From: Prolixibacter sp. NT017
GTDB lineage: Bacteria > Bacteroidota > Bacteroidia > Bacteroidales > Prolixibacteraceae
Assembly (NCBI RefSeq): GCF_009617875.1
Contig: NZ_BLAV01000001.1
Coordinates: 248,001-312,000, forward strand
Direction: 5' to 3'
Length of the DNA: 64,000 nt
Both the position numbers and the translations under genes were made by a program. Positions 8,354-18,368 of this stretch are shown here, piece by piece. Numbering within the stretch: position 1 is the first letter of the stretch; each line of letters starts with the position of its first letter. Under the pieces are notes generated by a model. That model searched no databases. It saw only the letters and a list, made by a program, of their open reading frames with translations, and had not been told where the DNA came from.

Positions 8354-9688
8354 CTATTTAAAAAATTTCGAAAGTTTCTTCAATGCTGAAGGAAGGGTGA
8401 AAACAACCACTTTGTCACCTTCCACGAATTTGGTATCGCCGTTGGCAATATACCCCTGGTCCTGCCGGATGTATCCACCGATGGTTGCATTTTCCGGGAA
8501 ACTTAGTTCATGAATGGCTTTCCGGGTCACCAGCGAATCTTTTTTCACGATGAATTCGAGAACTTCCGCATCTGATGCCGTCAGGCATTTAACATGCGAC
8601 ACTTCGGCATTCAATGTAAAACGATAAATATAAGATGCTGCCAGCAGCTTTTTGTTAATCACACCGCCAATGCCAATCCGCTCGGCAAAATCGATGTAAT
8701 CGATGTTCTCGACTTCAGCAATGGTACGTTTAACACCTACTTTCTTCGCCAGCTGGCAGGAAAGAATATTCGTTTCGGAATTTCCCGTTACGGCAATAAA
8801 AGCATCCATCTGGTCGATTCCTTCGGTCTTCAGCAGATCCATGTCACGACCGTCACCGTGAATAACGAGGGCTTTGTTCGCTTTCTCAGCAACTTTCAGG
8901 CTGCGGGCTTTATCCTGTTCGATTAGCTTTACATTGAAATGCTCGCCCAGTCGCATGGCTGTTTTCATACCAATCCGGCTTCCACCGAGAATCATCACAT
9001 TCTTTACCTCGAACTTTTTCTTTCCGGCTTTTTCAAGAATGGATGGGACCGTGGTTGGATTAGATACAAAGAAGACGATGTCTCCAATTAGTATTTTATC
9101 ATCTCCGTGAGGGATGATGGTTTCCGATTCACGAGTGATGGCTACTGCTCTGAACTCCTCTTTCTCCTGAGCTAACTCACGAAGCGTTTTACCAACAATT
9201 TTGTTATTGCTACGAATCTTTACTCCGAACAGAATCAATTTTCCGCCCGAAAACTCATGAATCAAGCGCGTACTGGTCTGCTTCAGGTAGGTGACAATTT
9301 CTTTTGCAGCCAGATGTTCCGGGTAGATTAATTCGTCGATTCCCAGACTAGCGAAGTATTCTCTATTTTGAGGAAAAAGAAATTCCTGATTATCAATACG
9401 GGCGACCGTTTTACCGGCCCCAAGGTGTTTGGCCAACTGACAGGCCACAATGTTACGCTCTTCATAGGGCGTTACCGCAATGAACAAGTCGGCATGCTGA
9501 ACGCCGGTTTCCTTGAGATCGCTAACCGATATTGCTGCTCCAATCACCGTCAGTACATCGAGCATGGAGGAAATATTGTTCAGTTTTTCCTCGTTGTCGT
9601 CCAGCAGGACAATATCGTGATCTTCTTTAGATAACATTTTAGCGAGGTGTGTTCCCACCTCACCGGCACCGGCAATTACAATTTTCAT
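8354..9688 (-). CDS. trkA: Trk potassium transport regulatory subunit TrkA
   Basis: Cytoplasmic NAD(H)/ATP-binding gating ring subunit for TrkH, 444 residues. It holds two tandem RCK units: RCK_N domains begin at MKIVIAGAGEVGTHLA (residue 1) and VMILGGSRIGMKTA (near 230), each a Rossmann fold with an acidic residue after the second strand (LLDD; LIEQD). Each is followed by an RCK_C domain. I start at the ATG at 9688 because the Rossmann motif begins directly there; five more codons upstream lack similarity. Immediately upstream of trkH in the same operon. Confidence 0.95.
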   Translation of the reverse strand: MKIVIAGAGEVGTHLAKMLSKEDHDIVLLDDNEEKLNNISSMLDVLTVIGAAISVSDLKETGVQHADLFIAVTPYEERNIVACQLAKHLGAGKTVARIDNQEFLFPQNREYFASLGIDELIYPEHLAAKEIVTYLKQTSTRLIHEFSGGKLILFGVKIRSNNKIVGKTLRELAQEKEEFRAVAITRESETIIPHGDDKILIGDIVFFVSNPTTVPSILEKAGKKKFEVKNVMILGGSRIGMKTAMRLGEHFNVKLIEQDKARSLKVAEKANKALVIHGDGRDMDLLKTEGIDQMDAFIAVTGNSETNILSCQLAKKVGVKRTIAEVENIDYIDFAERIGIGGVINKKLLAASYIYRFTLNAEVSHVKCLTASDAEVLEFIVKKDSLVTRKAIHELSFPENATIGGYIRQDQGYIANGDTKFVEGDKVVVFTLPSALKKLSKFFK

Positions 9689-9730
9689 AATTCTCCCAGC
9701 CAAATTTTAAATGCACCGCAAAGTAAATTA

Positions 9731-11842
9731 TTAATGAGTTATATATCCAATTTTGATGCCACTTTTTTTGTTTTTATCTGAAATCAAGATATTTGCGCTT
9801 AACGCACCTTTATCGGGAAGCGAGTGTATGTTTTTCGGGAGCATATTACTTTTTTCTTCATTTTCTAATCGTTTATCAGAAAACAATGGGGTGTTCGTAA
9901 CAAGTTGTGCAACAGGGGATTCTTTTGCCTCGAATTTTGCAATTTCCTTTCGATAGATTTCGTGCAGATAAATCAGGTCGGTTGGCGGCATAAACTCTGT
10001 TAATTCTGCTTTTTCAGGACTCCAAATCTTCATGCCGGCAAAGTTTATCATATTGTTTTTCTTTTTCAGAAATGGAAATTGCTGCGCACTTTTTCCTGAT
10101 AAAGGAATAATGACTGACGATTTTATACCATGCAATTGCTCGAAGGGTTTCATGTAAATGCTCATTTTTTGTCGGGTTATTACCGAATCTTCCGAAGAAA
10201 TCCAAACGATGCTTTTACCGTGGACGGCGGCAATCAGTGTTTTTCGGGGAACATGGAAGAAAACGATTTTGCGTTGGGTTAAAATTCGATACTTGTTAAT
10301 CGTCGTTATTCCTGCCAGGATGATGAATGAGACCAGTATCAGCTGGAGGAAAATTTTTTGTTTCCTGATAATAAACAGTGTGAGAAAGATGATGACGAGA
10401 AAAGAAGTGAGCAACATAGGGGCGGTGAATGAAATTTTGGGAATAACTGCTCCGGGAAGTGTGTTGACTGTCCAAACAGAAGCGAGCAGGGCTTTAACTA
10501 ATATGTGTAGTAACAGGGCAATTGCTTTGCCGATGAACGGAATGAATGAGAGAGTAAGCAAAAGAAATGCGGCGTAAATAATTAATGTGGTTAACGGAAT
10601 AGCGAAAAGATTGGTCAACCAGAAATAAACGGGAAATTGATGAAAGTAGTAGATGGAAAGCGGTGAAACGCCAATCTGCGCGGCTAAGGAAACTGTCAGT
10701 AGCCCCCAGACTTTATCGAGCCACCAGTTGCTTATGTAGATGGTGTGGTAAATTAGTGGCTGGAAGAATACGATGGAAAGAACTGCTGCATACGATAGTT
10801 GGAAGCCTACCTCAAAAAGTAGGTTAGGATTCACGAGTAACAGCAAAAATGCTGATGCAGCGAGCGTGTTGTAAATGTTGTTCTGCCGGTTGACGTTTTC
10901 GCCAATGGCAATGAATGAAAACATGGTGGCCGCTCGCTGAACAGAAGGAGACAAACCGGTAATGAAAGCGTAAATCCAGATAACTGCAAGCAAAACGAAC
11001 AGCCGGGCTAAACGACCTTTTCGATATTTTTTTAGTAATTTGAGCAGAAAGCTGAAAACGAAGTAGATAATTCCCACGTGCAAGCCCGATACCGCCAGAA
11101 TGTGAATCGCGCCCGAGTTGGCGAAATCTGATTTTATTTCCGGATCGATATTTTCGCGATCGCCCAATACCAACGCCGATAATATACTCATTTCGTCGCC
11201 GGAGAAGCCATATCGTTCAAATATGCTTAGGAAATGTTCCCGGACGATCAGCGCTTTTTGCTGGAGATTTAATCCTACTTTTCCCGTAGTGATGAAATAA
11301 TCTTTCGTCCGGAGGTAAAGTCGGTGCGTAATATGATGTCTGAGCATGTAGGCCCGGTAATTGAATTCGCCGGGATTGCTCGGCGGCTCGATAGCTGTCG
11401 GCTGACGATGAAAGGCGATTACCTGCCCTGGAATCAGGTTCGCTGCTGTTGAATCTTTTTCCAGGTAGGTTAATATGTTTTGCTTTTCGGGAAGGAGTTG
11501 CAAAATGGTTTTGAATGAGTTCGCTTTTTTTTCCGGGAAACCGGCAACAACGGCAAAATGGCTTGTTTTGTCTGGTATCGATTTTGGCTGATATTGTCGT
11601 TGCTGGTGCCAGTACCATCCGAAAATGAACAGGAAAAAATAGAGGAGAGTACCGAACAAAGGCGCTGTCCTGTAGCCCGTTCGACGAAATGTTACTAGTA
11701 AGAGAAAAAGAATAGTGAGCCCGGCGAGGCCAGTTAATAATTGGAGGCCTTCAATGGAATAACCCGCCAGAATTCCGGCGACGAATGGAAGGAGAAAACG
11801 GAAGAAAGGAATTCGACGAAGATGGTCAGTCAGGCTGGTCAT
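9731..11842 (-). CDS. ComEC/Rec2 family DNA uptake channel protein
   Basis: Polytopic inner-membrane protein of 703 residues with the competence domain that forms the DNA translocation pore in transformable bacteria. An N-terminal DUF4131-like region (to ~residue 190, containing NPGEFNYRAYMLRHHI) is followed by the ComEC core with GDRENIDPEIKSDFANSGAIHILAVSG-like sequence near 230-260, where AVSGLHVGI is diagnostic. About ten transmembrane segments are present. The C-terminal ~180 residues lack the HxHxDH metal site of the metallo-beta-lactamase domain found in many Firmicutes homologues, so any nuclease function is absent here or encoded elsewhere. Other competence genes are not in the window. 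Confidence 0.88.
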   Translation of the reverse strand: MTSLTDHLRRIPFFRFLLPFVAGILAGYSIEGLQLLTGLAGLTILFLLLVTFRRTGYRTAPLFGTLLYFFLFIFGWYWHQQRQYQPKSIPDKTSHFAVVAGFPEKKANSFKTILQLLPEKQNILTYLEKDSTAANLIPGQVIAFHRQPTAIEPPSNPGEFNYRAYMLRHHITHRLYLRTKDYFITTGKVGLNLQQKALIVREHFLSIFERYGFSGDEMSILSALVLGDRENIDPEIKSDFANSGAIHILAVSGLHVGIIYFVFSFLLKLLKKYRKGRLARLFVLLAVIWIYAFITGLSPSVQRAATMFSFIAIGENVNRQNNIYNTLAASAFLLLLVNPNLLFEVGFQLSYAAVLSIVFFQPLIYHTIYISNWWLDKVWGLLTVSLAAQIGVSPLSIYYFHQFPVYFWLTNLFAIPLTTLIIYAAFLLLTLSFIPFIGKAIALLLHILVKALLASVWTVNTLPGAVIPKISFTAPMLLTSFLVIIFLTLFIIRKQKIFLQLILVSFIILAGITTINKYRILTQRKIVFFHVPRKTLIAAVHGKSIVWISSEDSVITRQKMSIYMKPFEQLHGIKSSVIIPLSGKSAQQFPFLKKKNNMINFAGMKIWSPEKAELTEFMPPTDLIYLHEIYRKEIAKFEAKESPVAQLVTNTPLFSDKRLENEEKSNMLPKNIHSLPDKGALSANILISDKNKKSGIKIGYITH

Positions 11843-11927
11843 AAAAATGAGATTACCGTAATCACATGATTTAAATTACGATAATCTCACTAAAATACCT
11901 TGAATATCAGAAGCGAATTTACCTGAA

Positions 11928-12485
11928 TCAGATTTTTGGAAGCTTTATCCGGTACGAGGGCTGCACTTTCCCTTTGGTAATCGCCGTCAGTTTACTTTTC
12001 AGCAAGCGCTTCTTCAGAGGAGTAGCGTAGTCAACAAACAGGATTCCATCGAGGTGATCGTACTCGTGTTGCAAAACTCTGGCGGCAAATCCTTCGAACA
12101 CTTCGTCATGCTCCACCCAATTCTCATCGAAATATTTCATGCGGATACGGCCTTTCCGTTTCACCTCTTCCCGGATAAACGGAATGCTCAGACAACCTTC
12201 TTCCATGAGCACTTCTTCACCGTCTTTTTCGATGATATGAGGATTGATGAATGCTTTTTTGAAGTCTTTCAACTCTGGTTCTTCTTCAGCCATGGGCGTG
12301 GCATCGACCACAAAAACCCTGATAGATAAACCAACCTGTGGTGCGGCCAGTCCTACTCCCTCTGCATTATACATGGTTTCGAACATGTTATCGATAAGTT
12401 CCTGCAGACCTTCGTAGTCTTTGTCAATGTCCGGTGTCACTTTTCGTAAAACCGGGTCGCCGAAAACGGTTACAGGTAAAATCAT
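11928..12485 (-). CDS. def: Peptide deformylase
   Basis: Metalloenzyme of 185 residues that removes the formyl group from the N-terminal methionine of nascent proteins. All three signature motifs are visible: GVGLAAPQVG (near 43), EEGCLSIPF (near 97, metal-binding Cys) and LQHEYDHLDGILF (near 140, two metal-binding His and the catalytic Glu). The start ATG lies 5 bp from the stop of ruvX, so the two are likely co-transcribed. Methionine aminopeptidase, the next enzyme in N-terminal processing, lies in the same window at 60.5-61.3 kb but is not linked. Confidence 0.97.
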   Translation of the reverse strand: MILPVTVFGDPVLRKVTPDIDKDYEGLQELIDNMFETMYNAEGVGLAAPQVGLSIRVFVVDATPMAEEEPELKDFKKAFINPHIIEKDGEEVLMEEGCLSIPFIREEVKRKGRIRMKYFDENWVEHDEVFEGFAARVLQHEYDHLDGILFVDYATPLKKRLLKSKLTAITKGKVQPSYRIKLPKI

Positions 12486-12490
12486 GCTAT

Positions 12491-12913
12491 TTATTTTTTG
12501 TATTTATTTTCTTCCAAATAAGATTGTAGAATGATGGTGGCACTTACGGCATCTACCATTGCTTTGTCCTGACGCGACTTTTTTCGCAAGCCGGCATCAA
12601 TCATGCTCTGAAAAGCGATTTTCGATGTAAAACGCTCATCAATTTGCTTAACAGGCATGTCGGGATAGAGTTTGCTGAATTTTTTCAGAAACGGATTGAT
12701 GTACCGTATTGATTCAGATGGTTCGTTGTTTAATTGTACCGGGTAACCGATAACGAGCAATTCAACATCTTCCTTTTTTAAATAGTCACTCAGAAAATCC
12801 CAGATTTCGTGTGTTGCTACTGTCGTGAGCCTGCTGGCGATTAACTGAAGCGGATCGGTTACCGCTACTCCAACTCGCTTTCTGCCGTAATCGAGGGCCA
12901 GAATCCTTCCCAT
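12491..12913 (-). CDS. ruvX: Putative pre-16S rRNA nuclease / Holliday junction resolvase-like RuvX (YqgF)
   Basis: RNase H-fold nuclease of 140 residues. Motifs: ILALDYGRKRVGVAVTD at the N-terminus (catalytic Asp), VIGYPVQLNNEPS in the middle, DERFTSKIA and the final D-A-V-S-A-T-I-I-L-Q-S-Y segment carrying the last acidic ligand. Family members process the 5' end of 16S rRNA and have been proposed as resolvases. I choose the ATG at 12913 (MGRILALDYG); an upstream in-frame ATG at 12967 would add 18 residues that overlap the promoter-like TATCTTTG element at 12936-12943. Confidence 0.93.
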   Translation of the reverse strand: MGRILALDYGRKRVGVAVTDPLQLIASRLTTVATHEIWDFLSDYLKKEDVELLVIGYPVQLNNEPSESIRYINPFLKKFSKLYPDMPVKQIDERFTSKIAFQSMIDAGLRKKSRQDKAMVDAVSATIILQSYLEENKYKK

Positions 12914-13243
12914 GTTGTTTTTGATTTTCAGGGGGCAAAGATACACGATTATTTGATTTTTTCTCATTTCAGTATAAAGGGATTACGAATGTTTCCGGAA
13001 ACTTTTGTGAAAGGATTCGATATCCATTAAGATTAAAATGAAATGCAGATGTAAAAAATAGTGTTATCGTAATTTGTTTGTATACAGTGTTTTTGGGTTT
13101 TGGGTGTAATCTTTACTCTTATCTTTTTTTAACAATTTACCTGGTTTTGGCACGGGCTTTGATTTTGCTTGAGCAAAGAATGAGGTATACCATTACGACG
13201 ACGTCGGGAAATATTGAAGTTTAACTTTAAAAACCCGAAAACT
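12914..13243. other. Intergenic region between ruvX and the secreted protein gene
   Basis: About 330 bp separating divergent genes. It holds the ruvX -7 element and a short inverted repeat TTTGCT-TG-AGCAAA at 13164-13177. I see no RNA gene or additional credible reading frame here. Confidence 0.5.
12936..12943 (-). promoter_or_regulatory. Bacteroidota -7 element upstream of ruvX-def
   Basis: Plus strand CAAAGATA reads TATCTTTG on the minus strand, matching TAnnTTTG, about 23 bp before the chosen ruvX ATG. No clear -33 TTTG is seen. Confidence 0.45.
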
Positions 13244-13951
13244 ATGAAAACGACACAATTCCATAAAATAAGCGCTACTGTATTTTTGATGGCTGTTTTA
13301 TCAGTCGCTGCTGTAAATCCTGCATTTGCACAGAGGCGCACCCGGAAATATCAGCCTGAGAGGCGTGAACATTCCAAAGGGAAATACGAAAACAGAGATC
13401 ATCGTTCAAGTAATAGGGAAAGAAGCAACCGTAACGAAAGAAATGATGATCGGTTTAAAAAAAATAATCACAACCGGGATCGTGACCATGATCGAAATTA
13501 CGCGTACCATACGCCGCGTTACAATCGCGATAACGACCGGAATTGGAATAGAAATGGACACTGGGATAATGACCGGCGCTGGCACAGGGAGCATCCGGTA
13601 TACGTAAATCACCGGCACTACAGAATTCCCCGTTACAACGGAAGAGTAAGGGTTTATGCCAGGGCTCCGTGGGGACGTCGTCATCCGATGGTAATCAGGC
13701 ATAAGTATGGAGATATCTACTGTTTCGGTGGAAACTTCTACACTTATTATCCTAGATACGGATACGTGCAGATTCAGTTGCCTCGTGATATGGTATTTGC
13801 AACGATACCGAGAGGAGCCGTAAGGGTAAGAGTGAATGGTCAATTGATGTTCCGGTTAGGAGATGTCTATTTTGAACTGGGTTCACGTGGATACCGGATT
13901 GCCAATTACCATGGATATCCCGAAATGTATGGATATGTCGACCGTTATTAA
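13244..13951 (+). CDS. Secreted Arg/Asn/His-rich protein (DUF6515-like)
   Basis: Exported protein of 235 residues. Residues 1-29 form a signal peptide ending NPAFA before QRR. The next ~100 residues are highly charged and low-complexity, rich in Arg, Asn, Asp and His (RNRDRDHDR-like runs), with likely disorder or polyanion/metal binding. The C-terminal part (~130-235) is ordered and aromatic (YGDIYCFGGNFYTYYPRYGYV, then MVFATIPRGAVRVRVNGQLMFRLGDVYFE), resembling small periplasmic DUF6515-type domains. No enzymatic motif is seen. The ATG at 13244 places the signal peptide at the N-terminus; an upstream start would add ten residues. Monocistronic, with a terminator. Confidence 0.72.
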   Translation: MKTTQFHKISATVFLMAVLSVAAVNPAFAQRRTRKYQPERREHSKGKYENRDHRSSNRERSNRNERNDDRFKKNNHNRDRDHDRNYAYHTPRYNRDNDRNWNRNGHWDNDRRWHREHPVYVNHRHYRIPRYNGRVRVYARAPWGRRHPMVIRHKYGDIYCFGGNFYTYYPRYGYVQIQLPRDMVFATIPRGAVRVRVNGQLMFRLGDVYFELGSRGYRIANYHGYPEMYGYVDRY

Positions 13952-13980
13952 TCAATCAGAATAGCTTGCAAAAAGTAGCA

Positions 13981-14018
13981 AAAAAGAAGGGTGCCCGCTA
14001 GGACACCCTTTTCTTTTA
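13981..14018. terminator. Bidirectional rho-independent terminator
   Basis: AAGGGTG...CACCCTT stem with T tracts on both strands (TTTTCTTTT on plus, TTCTTTTTT on minus), located between the convergent secreted-protein gene and ppdK. Confidence 0.88.
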
Positions 14019-14045
14019 TTTTGAAAAGCAATATTTGATTGTGCT

Positions 14046-16754
14046 TTATCCTTGTTTCAGGTTGGCCTGAGCTGCTGCCAGACGTGCAATCGGAACGCGA
14101 TAAGGAGAACAACTTACATAGTCGAGGCCTACACCGTTGCAGAACTCAACAGAGCTTGGTTCACCACCGTGCTCACCGCAGATACCTACTTTCAGTTTCG
14201 GGTTGGTTTCGCGACCGCGTTTGGTTGCCAAATCAACTAACTGTCCAACACCTTCTTGGTCGAGTACCTGGAACGGATCGTTTTTCAGGATACCTTTCTT
14301 GATGTAAATCGGCAGGAATTTACCGGCGTCATCACGAGAGTAACCGAAGGTCATCTGGGTGAGGTCGTTGGTTCCGAATGAGAAGAACTCGGCAACGTCA
14401 GCAATCTCATCAGCAGTGAGAGCTGCACGCGGAACTTCAATCATGGTACCCACTTTGTAATCGATGCGAGCACCTTTTTCTTCGAATACTTTCTCTGCAA
14501 CCTCGTTAATGATGTCAGCCTGAAGTTTCAGCTCCTTGATGGTACCTACCAGCGGAACCATAATTTCAGGACGGGCATCAACACCTTTTGCTTTCAGGTT
14601 CAATGCTGCTTCGATGATAGCGCGTGCCTGCATTTCGGTAATTTCCGGGTAGGTATTACCCAAACGGCAACCACGGTGTCCGAGCATCGGGTTGAATTCT
14701 TCCAGCTCAGCTACTTTCGAACGGATAACGTCGATGGCAACACCCATTTCGCTAGCCAGCTCTTTCTGAGTAGCCTGCTGATGAGGTACAAACTCGTGAA
14801 GCGGCGGGTCAAGTAAACGAACAGTTACTCCGTAACCAGCCATTGCTTCGAATATACCTTCAAAGTCTTCACGCTGATAAGGAAGCAGTTTGTCTAGTGC
14901 TTTGCGTCTTCCTTCTTCATCGGAAGCCAGAATCATTTCACGCATGGCTTTGATACGCTCTCCTTCGAAGAACATATGCTCGGTACGGCATAGACCGATA
15001 CCCTGAGCTCCAAAGTTGCGGGCTACCTGGGCATCTTTTGGCGTATCGGCGTTAGTGCGGACATGCATGCGGGTGAACTTGTCTGACAGGTCCATAATAT
15101 GACCAAAATCTCCGCTCAAATCCGGATTTCTGGTAATTACTTTACCATCATAAACTTCTCCTGTACTTCCGTTCAGAGAAATCCAGTCACCTTCTTTATA
15201 TGTTTTTCCGTCAGCGACGAAAGAACGGTTTTTGTAATCAATCTTGATACCTCCGGTACCTGAAACACAGCATTTACCCATACCACGGGCAACAACAGCT
15301 GCGTGAGAAGTCATACCACCTCGTGCGGTCAGAATACCACGGGCAACGTTCATACCTTCAAGATCTTCCGGAGAAGTCTCGATACGAACGAGAATTGAGT
15401 TCTCATATTTTTCAGCTTCATCAGCGAAGAAAACAACCTGGCCGGTAGCTGCACCAGGAGATGCAGGAAGACCTTTGGCAATTACAGTTGCCTGCTCAAG
15501 AGCTTTCGTGTCGAAAATCGGGTGAAGAAGCTCATCGAGTTTGTTGGCTTCGAGACGAAGAATGGCAGTTTTCTCATCGATTTTGCCTTCTTTCAGCATA
15601 TCCATGGCGATTTTTACCATAGCAGCACCGGTGCGTTTTCCGTTACGGGTTTGAAGCAACCAGAGTTTGCCTTCCTGGATAGTAAATTCCAGATCCTGCA
15701 TATCCTGGTAGTGTTCTTCCAGTTTGTGCTGTGTTTCGTTCAGCTCTTTGTAAGCGGCTGGCATCGATTCTTCCAGAGAAGGAAATTTACTTGCACGCTC
15801 TTCTTCGCTAACACCTGCCAGTTTTGCCCAACGCAGTGAACCTTCTTTGGTAATTTGCTGCGGAGTACGGATACCGGCAACAACATCTTCGCCCTGTGCA
15901 TTGATGAGGTATTCACCGTTGAACAGGTCCTCGCCGGTTGCAGCATCACGTGTAAATGCTACACCTGTAGCCGAGTTGTCACCCATGTTACCGAATACCA
16001 TTGCCTGAACGTTAACAGCAGTTCCCCATTCTTCAGGAATGTTGTTTAAACGACGGTACAGGATGGCACGGTCGTTCATCCAGCTGTCGAATACAGCAGT
16101 AATGGCTCCCCAAAGTTGTTCCCACGGGTCGGTCGGGAATTCTTTCCCGGTTTCGTTTTTGATAGCTTCTTTAAAACGAAGAACCAGAACTTTTAGGTCG
16201 TCAACGGTGAACTCGGTATCCTGCTCGATGCCTTTTTCTTCCTTCATCGCTTCGATGATTTCTTCGAAAGGATCGATATCTTCTTTATTCTTCGGTTTCA
16301 GATCCATTACCACGTCACCATACATCTGGATGAAGCGGCGGTATGAATCCCAACCAAAACGTGCATTACCGGTTTTCTTTGTCATTCCTTCCACTGCCAT
16401 ATCATTCAGACCGAGGTTGAGGATGGTGTCCATCATGCCCGGCATGGAAGCCCTTGCTCCTGAACGAACAGAAACCAGACACGGATTTTCTTTGTCCCCG
16501 AATTTGGTTCCGGTCAATTCCTCGATATGTGCAACTGCATCTTTTACTTCATCATTGATGAGTTTGAGTACAGCATCACGACCTTCTTTGGTGTAAGTCG
16601 TACATACATCTGTGGTAATGGTAAAGCCCGGAGGAACTGGTACTCCAATCAGGTTCATCTCTGCCAGATTGGCTCCTTTACCTCCCAGTAAATTACGCAT
16701 ATCGGCACGACCCTCCGCCTGGCCATTACCGAATTTGTATACATTCTTAGCCAT
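14046..16754 (-). CDS. ppdK: Pyruvate, phosphate dikinase
   Basis: Enzyme of 902 residues interconverting pyruvate + ATP + Pi and phosphoenolpyruvate + AMP + PPi, serving PPi-linked glycolysis or gluconeogenesis. The N-terminal ATP-grasp region begins [11 protein letters not shown] and includes [12 protein letters not shown] and [22 protein letters not shown]. The swivelling phosphohistidine domain carries [21 protein letters not shown] (catalytic His near 455). The C-terminal TIM barrel has [34 protein letters not shown] and [12 protein letters not shown] with the catalytic Cys. Length and motifs are complete. It is monocistronic, with a long upstream region and a -7 element about 45 bp before the ATG. 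Confidence 0.98.
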   Translation of the reverse strand: MAKNVYKFGNGQAEGRADMRNLLGGKGANLAEMNLIGVPVPPGFTITTDVCTTYTKEGRDAVLKLINDEVKDAVAHIEELTGTKFGDKENPCLVSVRSGARASMPGMMDTILNLGLNDMAVEGMTKKTGNARFGWDSYRRFIQMYGDVVMDLKPKNKEDIDPFEEIIEAMKEEKGIEQDTEFTVDDLKVLVLRFKEAIKNETGKEFPTDPWEQLWGAITAVFDSWMNDRAILYRRLNNIPEEWGTAVNVQAMVFGNMGDNSATGVAFTRDAATGEDLFNGEYLINAQGEDVVAGIRTPQQITKEGSLRWAKLAGVSEEERASKFPSLEESMPAAYKELNETQHKLEEHYQDMQDLEFTIQEGKLWLLQTRNGKRTGAAMVKIAMDMLKEGKIDEKTAILRLEANKLDELLHPIFDTKALEQATVIAKGLPASPGAATGQVVFFADEAEKYENSILVRIETSPEDLEGMNVARGILTARGGMTSHAAVVARGMGKCCVSGTGGIKIDYKNRSFVADGKTYKEGDWISLNGSTGEVYDGKVITRNPDLSGDFGHIMDLSDKFTRMHVRTNADTPKDAQVARNFGAQGIGLCRTEHMFFEGERIKAMREMILASDEEGRRKALDKLLPYQREDFEGIFEAMAGYGVTVRLLDPPLHEFVPHQQATQKELASEMGVAIDVIRSKVAELEEFNPMLGHRGCRLGNTYPEITEMQARAIIEAALNLKAKGVDARPEIMVPLVGTIKELKLQADIINEVAEKVFEEKGARIDYKVGTMIEVPRAALTADEIADVAEFFSFGTNDLTQMTFGYSRDDAGKFLPIYIKKGILKNDPFQVLDQEGVGQLVDLATKRGRETNPKLKVGICGEHGGEPSSVEFCNGVGLDYVSCSPYRVPIARLAAAQANLKQG

Positions 16755-16798
16755 AAAGTGTTGAATATTAATTCGAATTAACTATGATGAATTTGTTG

Positions 16799-16806
16799 CA
16801 AAACTA
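16799..16806 (-). promoter_or_regulatory. Bacteroidota -7 element upstream of ppdK
   Basis: Plus strand CAAAACTA reads TAGTTTTG on the minus strand (TAnnTTTG). It predicts a start of transcription near 16793 and a leader of about 40 nt. No convincing -33 element. Confidence 0.45.
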
Positions 16807-17041
16807 ATCTTTATTTTCAATGGTAGATTATATCTAAACGTAAAACTATGTTCTTGGGTTGAACGAAATTCGGATCAGATCGGGGGACAGATTGTAAATA
16901 ATATAATCTGTATACTGATAAGTTCATTCAAAATCTGGAAGTTAACATTTTTATTGGGGCATTAAAGGTAGCCAATAAATTTTGAACGACTTAATTCATA
17001 AACAGGCATTCTGCTGTGTTTTAAAACATGACTGTTATGGC

Positions 17042-17081
17042 TAAAAAAAAGAAAGTTGCCCGTCGGGGATTGACAGGCAAC
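17042..17081 (-). terminator. Rho-independent terminator distal to nagB
   Basis: Minus strand reads GTTGCC-T-GTC, a short loop, GAC-G-GGCAAC (arms 17055-17060 and 17076-17081), then TTTCTTTTTTTT. The hairpin and T tract are clear. It either ends an unusually long nagB 3' untranslated region or a small transcript starting inside 17082-17392. Confidence 0.8.
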
Positions 17082-17392
17082 TGTTCATAAAAGACCAAGA
17101 CAGATATGAGGAGGGATAATTACAGGTCACTTTTAATAACAGAACATAAAATTAAGAAATTTGTTTCAAACAACCGTTTTCACATCGCTCTTTTTTTAGT
17201 TGTTCTGTTTCTTGCTATAAATATATGAAATTATGATGTTCAATGCATCTAACGGATGAAAATTTATCGCGATTTTCAAATGTAATTTCCTTGTTGTTTT
17301 ATTTAATTGTCAGTATTTCAGTATCTAGTGTGTTCTTATGGAGTGGTAATTTGTTGGACAACCATTTAGTTCAGAATGACTAAAAACAGATT

Positions 17393-18226
17393 CTACCAGC
17401 CTAAATTGCCGTCTTTCTCCCAAATTGCGTCAGGTGAAAGATTATTTTTTTCGATGTCTTTGAAGTGTTTGTAGGTTCCAACTTTAAGTTCAACCGTGGC
17501 ATTTTCGTCACAAATAATGATGCCACGCGGATGAAGTTGCAAAGCGGTGATGGTCCACATGTGATTGACTCCACCTTCAATTGCCTGGTGCAATGCGCGG
17601 GCTTTGTTGTGTCCGGTTACCAGAACAAGCACTTCTTTTGCGTCCATTACGGTTCCTACACCAACAGTCAATGCTGATTTGGGCACTTTATCGATGTCAT
17701 TGTCGAAAAAGCGGGAGTTGGCGACCAGTGTATCGTAATTCAGTTCCTTGTCTCTTGTTCGTGAAGCTAAACTGGACCCCGGTTCATTAAAGGCAATATG
17801 TCCGTCAGCTCCAACGCCACCCATAAATAAATCAATGCCGCCAACCGATTTGATTTTTTCTTCGTAGCGGGCGCATTCGGCTTTTATATCTTCCGCATTT
17901 CCATTGAGGATATTGACATTTTTCTCTTGTATATCGATATGCTTGAAGAAGTTGGTCCACATAAAAGAATGGTAACTTTCGGGATGTTCTTCCGGAAGCC
18001 CAACATATTCATCCATGTTAAATGTGACGACGTGCTGGAAAGAAACCTTTCCTGACTGATGCAACTTAATTAGTTCGCGGTAAGTGTTCAGTGGTGTGCT
18101 GCCCGTAGGGAGTCCCAACACAAAAGGTTTTTCTTCTGTAGGATTGGCCAGGTTGATTTTGCGAACAATGTAATTGGCAGCCCAGCGTGCTACATCATCA
18201 GGTGCCGGTTGAATGATTAGTCTCAT
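17393..18226 (-). CDS. nagB: Glucosamine-6-phosphate deaminase
   Basis: Converts glucosamine-6-phosphate to fructose-6-phosphate and ammonia, linking amino-sugar catabolism to glycolysis. The 277-residue length fits hexameric NagB. Motifs: [17 protein letters not shown] near 37, [23 protein letters not shown] near 70 (catalytic Asp), [21 protein letters not shown] near 135 (catalytic Asp/His/Glu region) and [22 protein letters not shown] near 190. No nagA or transporter lies nearby. It stands alone, and its transcript may run about 300 nt beyond the stop to the distal terminator. Confidence 0.96.
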   Translation of the reverse strand: MRLIIQPAPDDVARWAANYIVRKINLANPTEEKPFVLGLPTGSTPLNTYRELIKLHQSGKVSFQHVVTFNMDEYVGLPEEHPESYHSFMWTNFFKHIDIQEKNVNILNGNAEDIKAECARYEEKIKSVGGIDLFMGGVGADGHIAFNEPGSSLASRTRDKELNYDTLVANSRFFDNDIDKVPKSALTVGVGTVMDAKEVLVLVTGHNKARALHQAIEGGVNHMWTITALQLHPRGIIICDENATVELKVGTYKHFKDIEKNNLSPDAIWEKDGNLGW

Positions 18227-18368
18227 AACAGATTGTTTCTTGAATCAGCTAACAAAATTAGATGCAATTATTGTAAAAAGTGCTAATTAAATTTGCAAAA
18301 GCGGAACAAGCAAGATTTTTATAAAGAGTTTTATCAGAAAGCATTAATTTAACCAAAAAATTAGTCTT

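Larger units (their letters stand above)
16755..17392. other. 638-bp intergenic region between ppdK and nagB
   Basis: AT-rich region without a credible protein gene. It contains the ppdK -7 element (16799-16806), a minus-strand terminator (17042-17081) that lies some 310 bp beyond the nagB stop, and a TACATTTG element on the minus strand (17277-17284) that could be a promoter for a short transcript ending at that terminator. Nothing else was recognised. Confidence 0.5.

Noticed and set aside
9731..10260. Metallo-beta-lactamase domain at the C-terminus of ComEC
   Set aside because: No HxHxDH metal motif is present, so a nuclease domain was not annotated.
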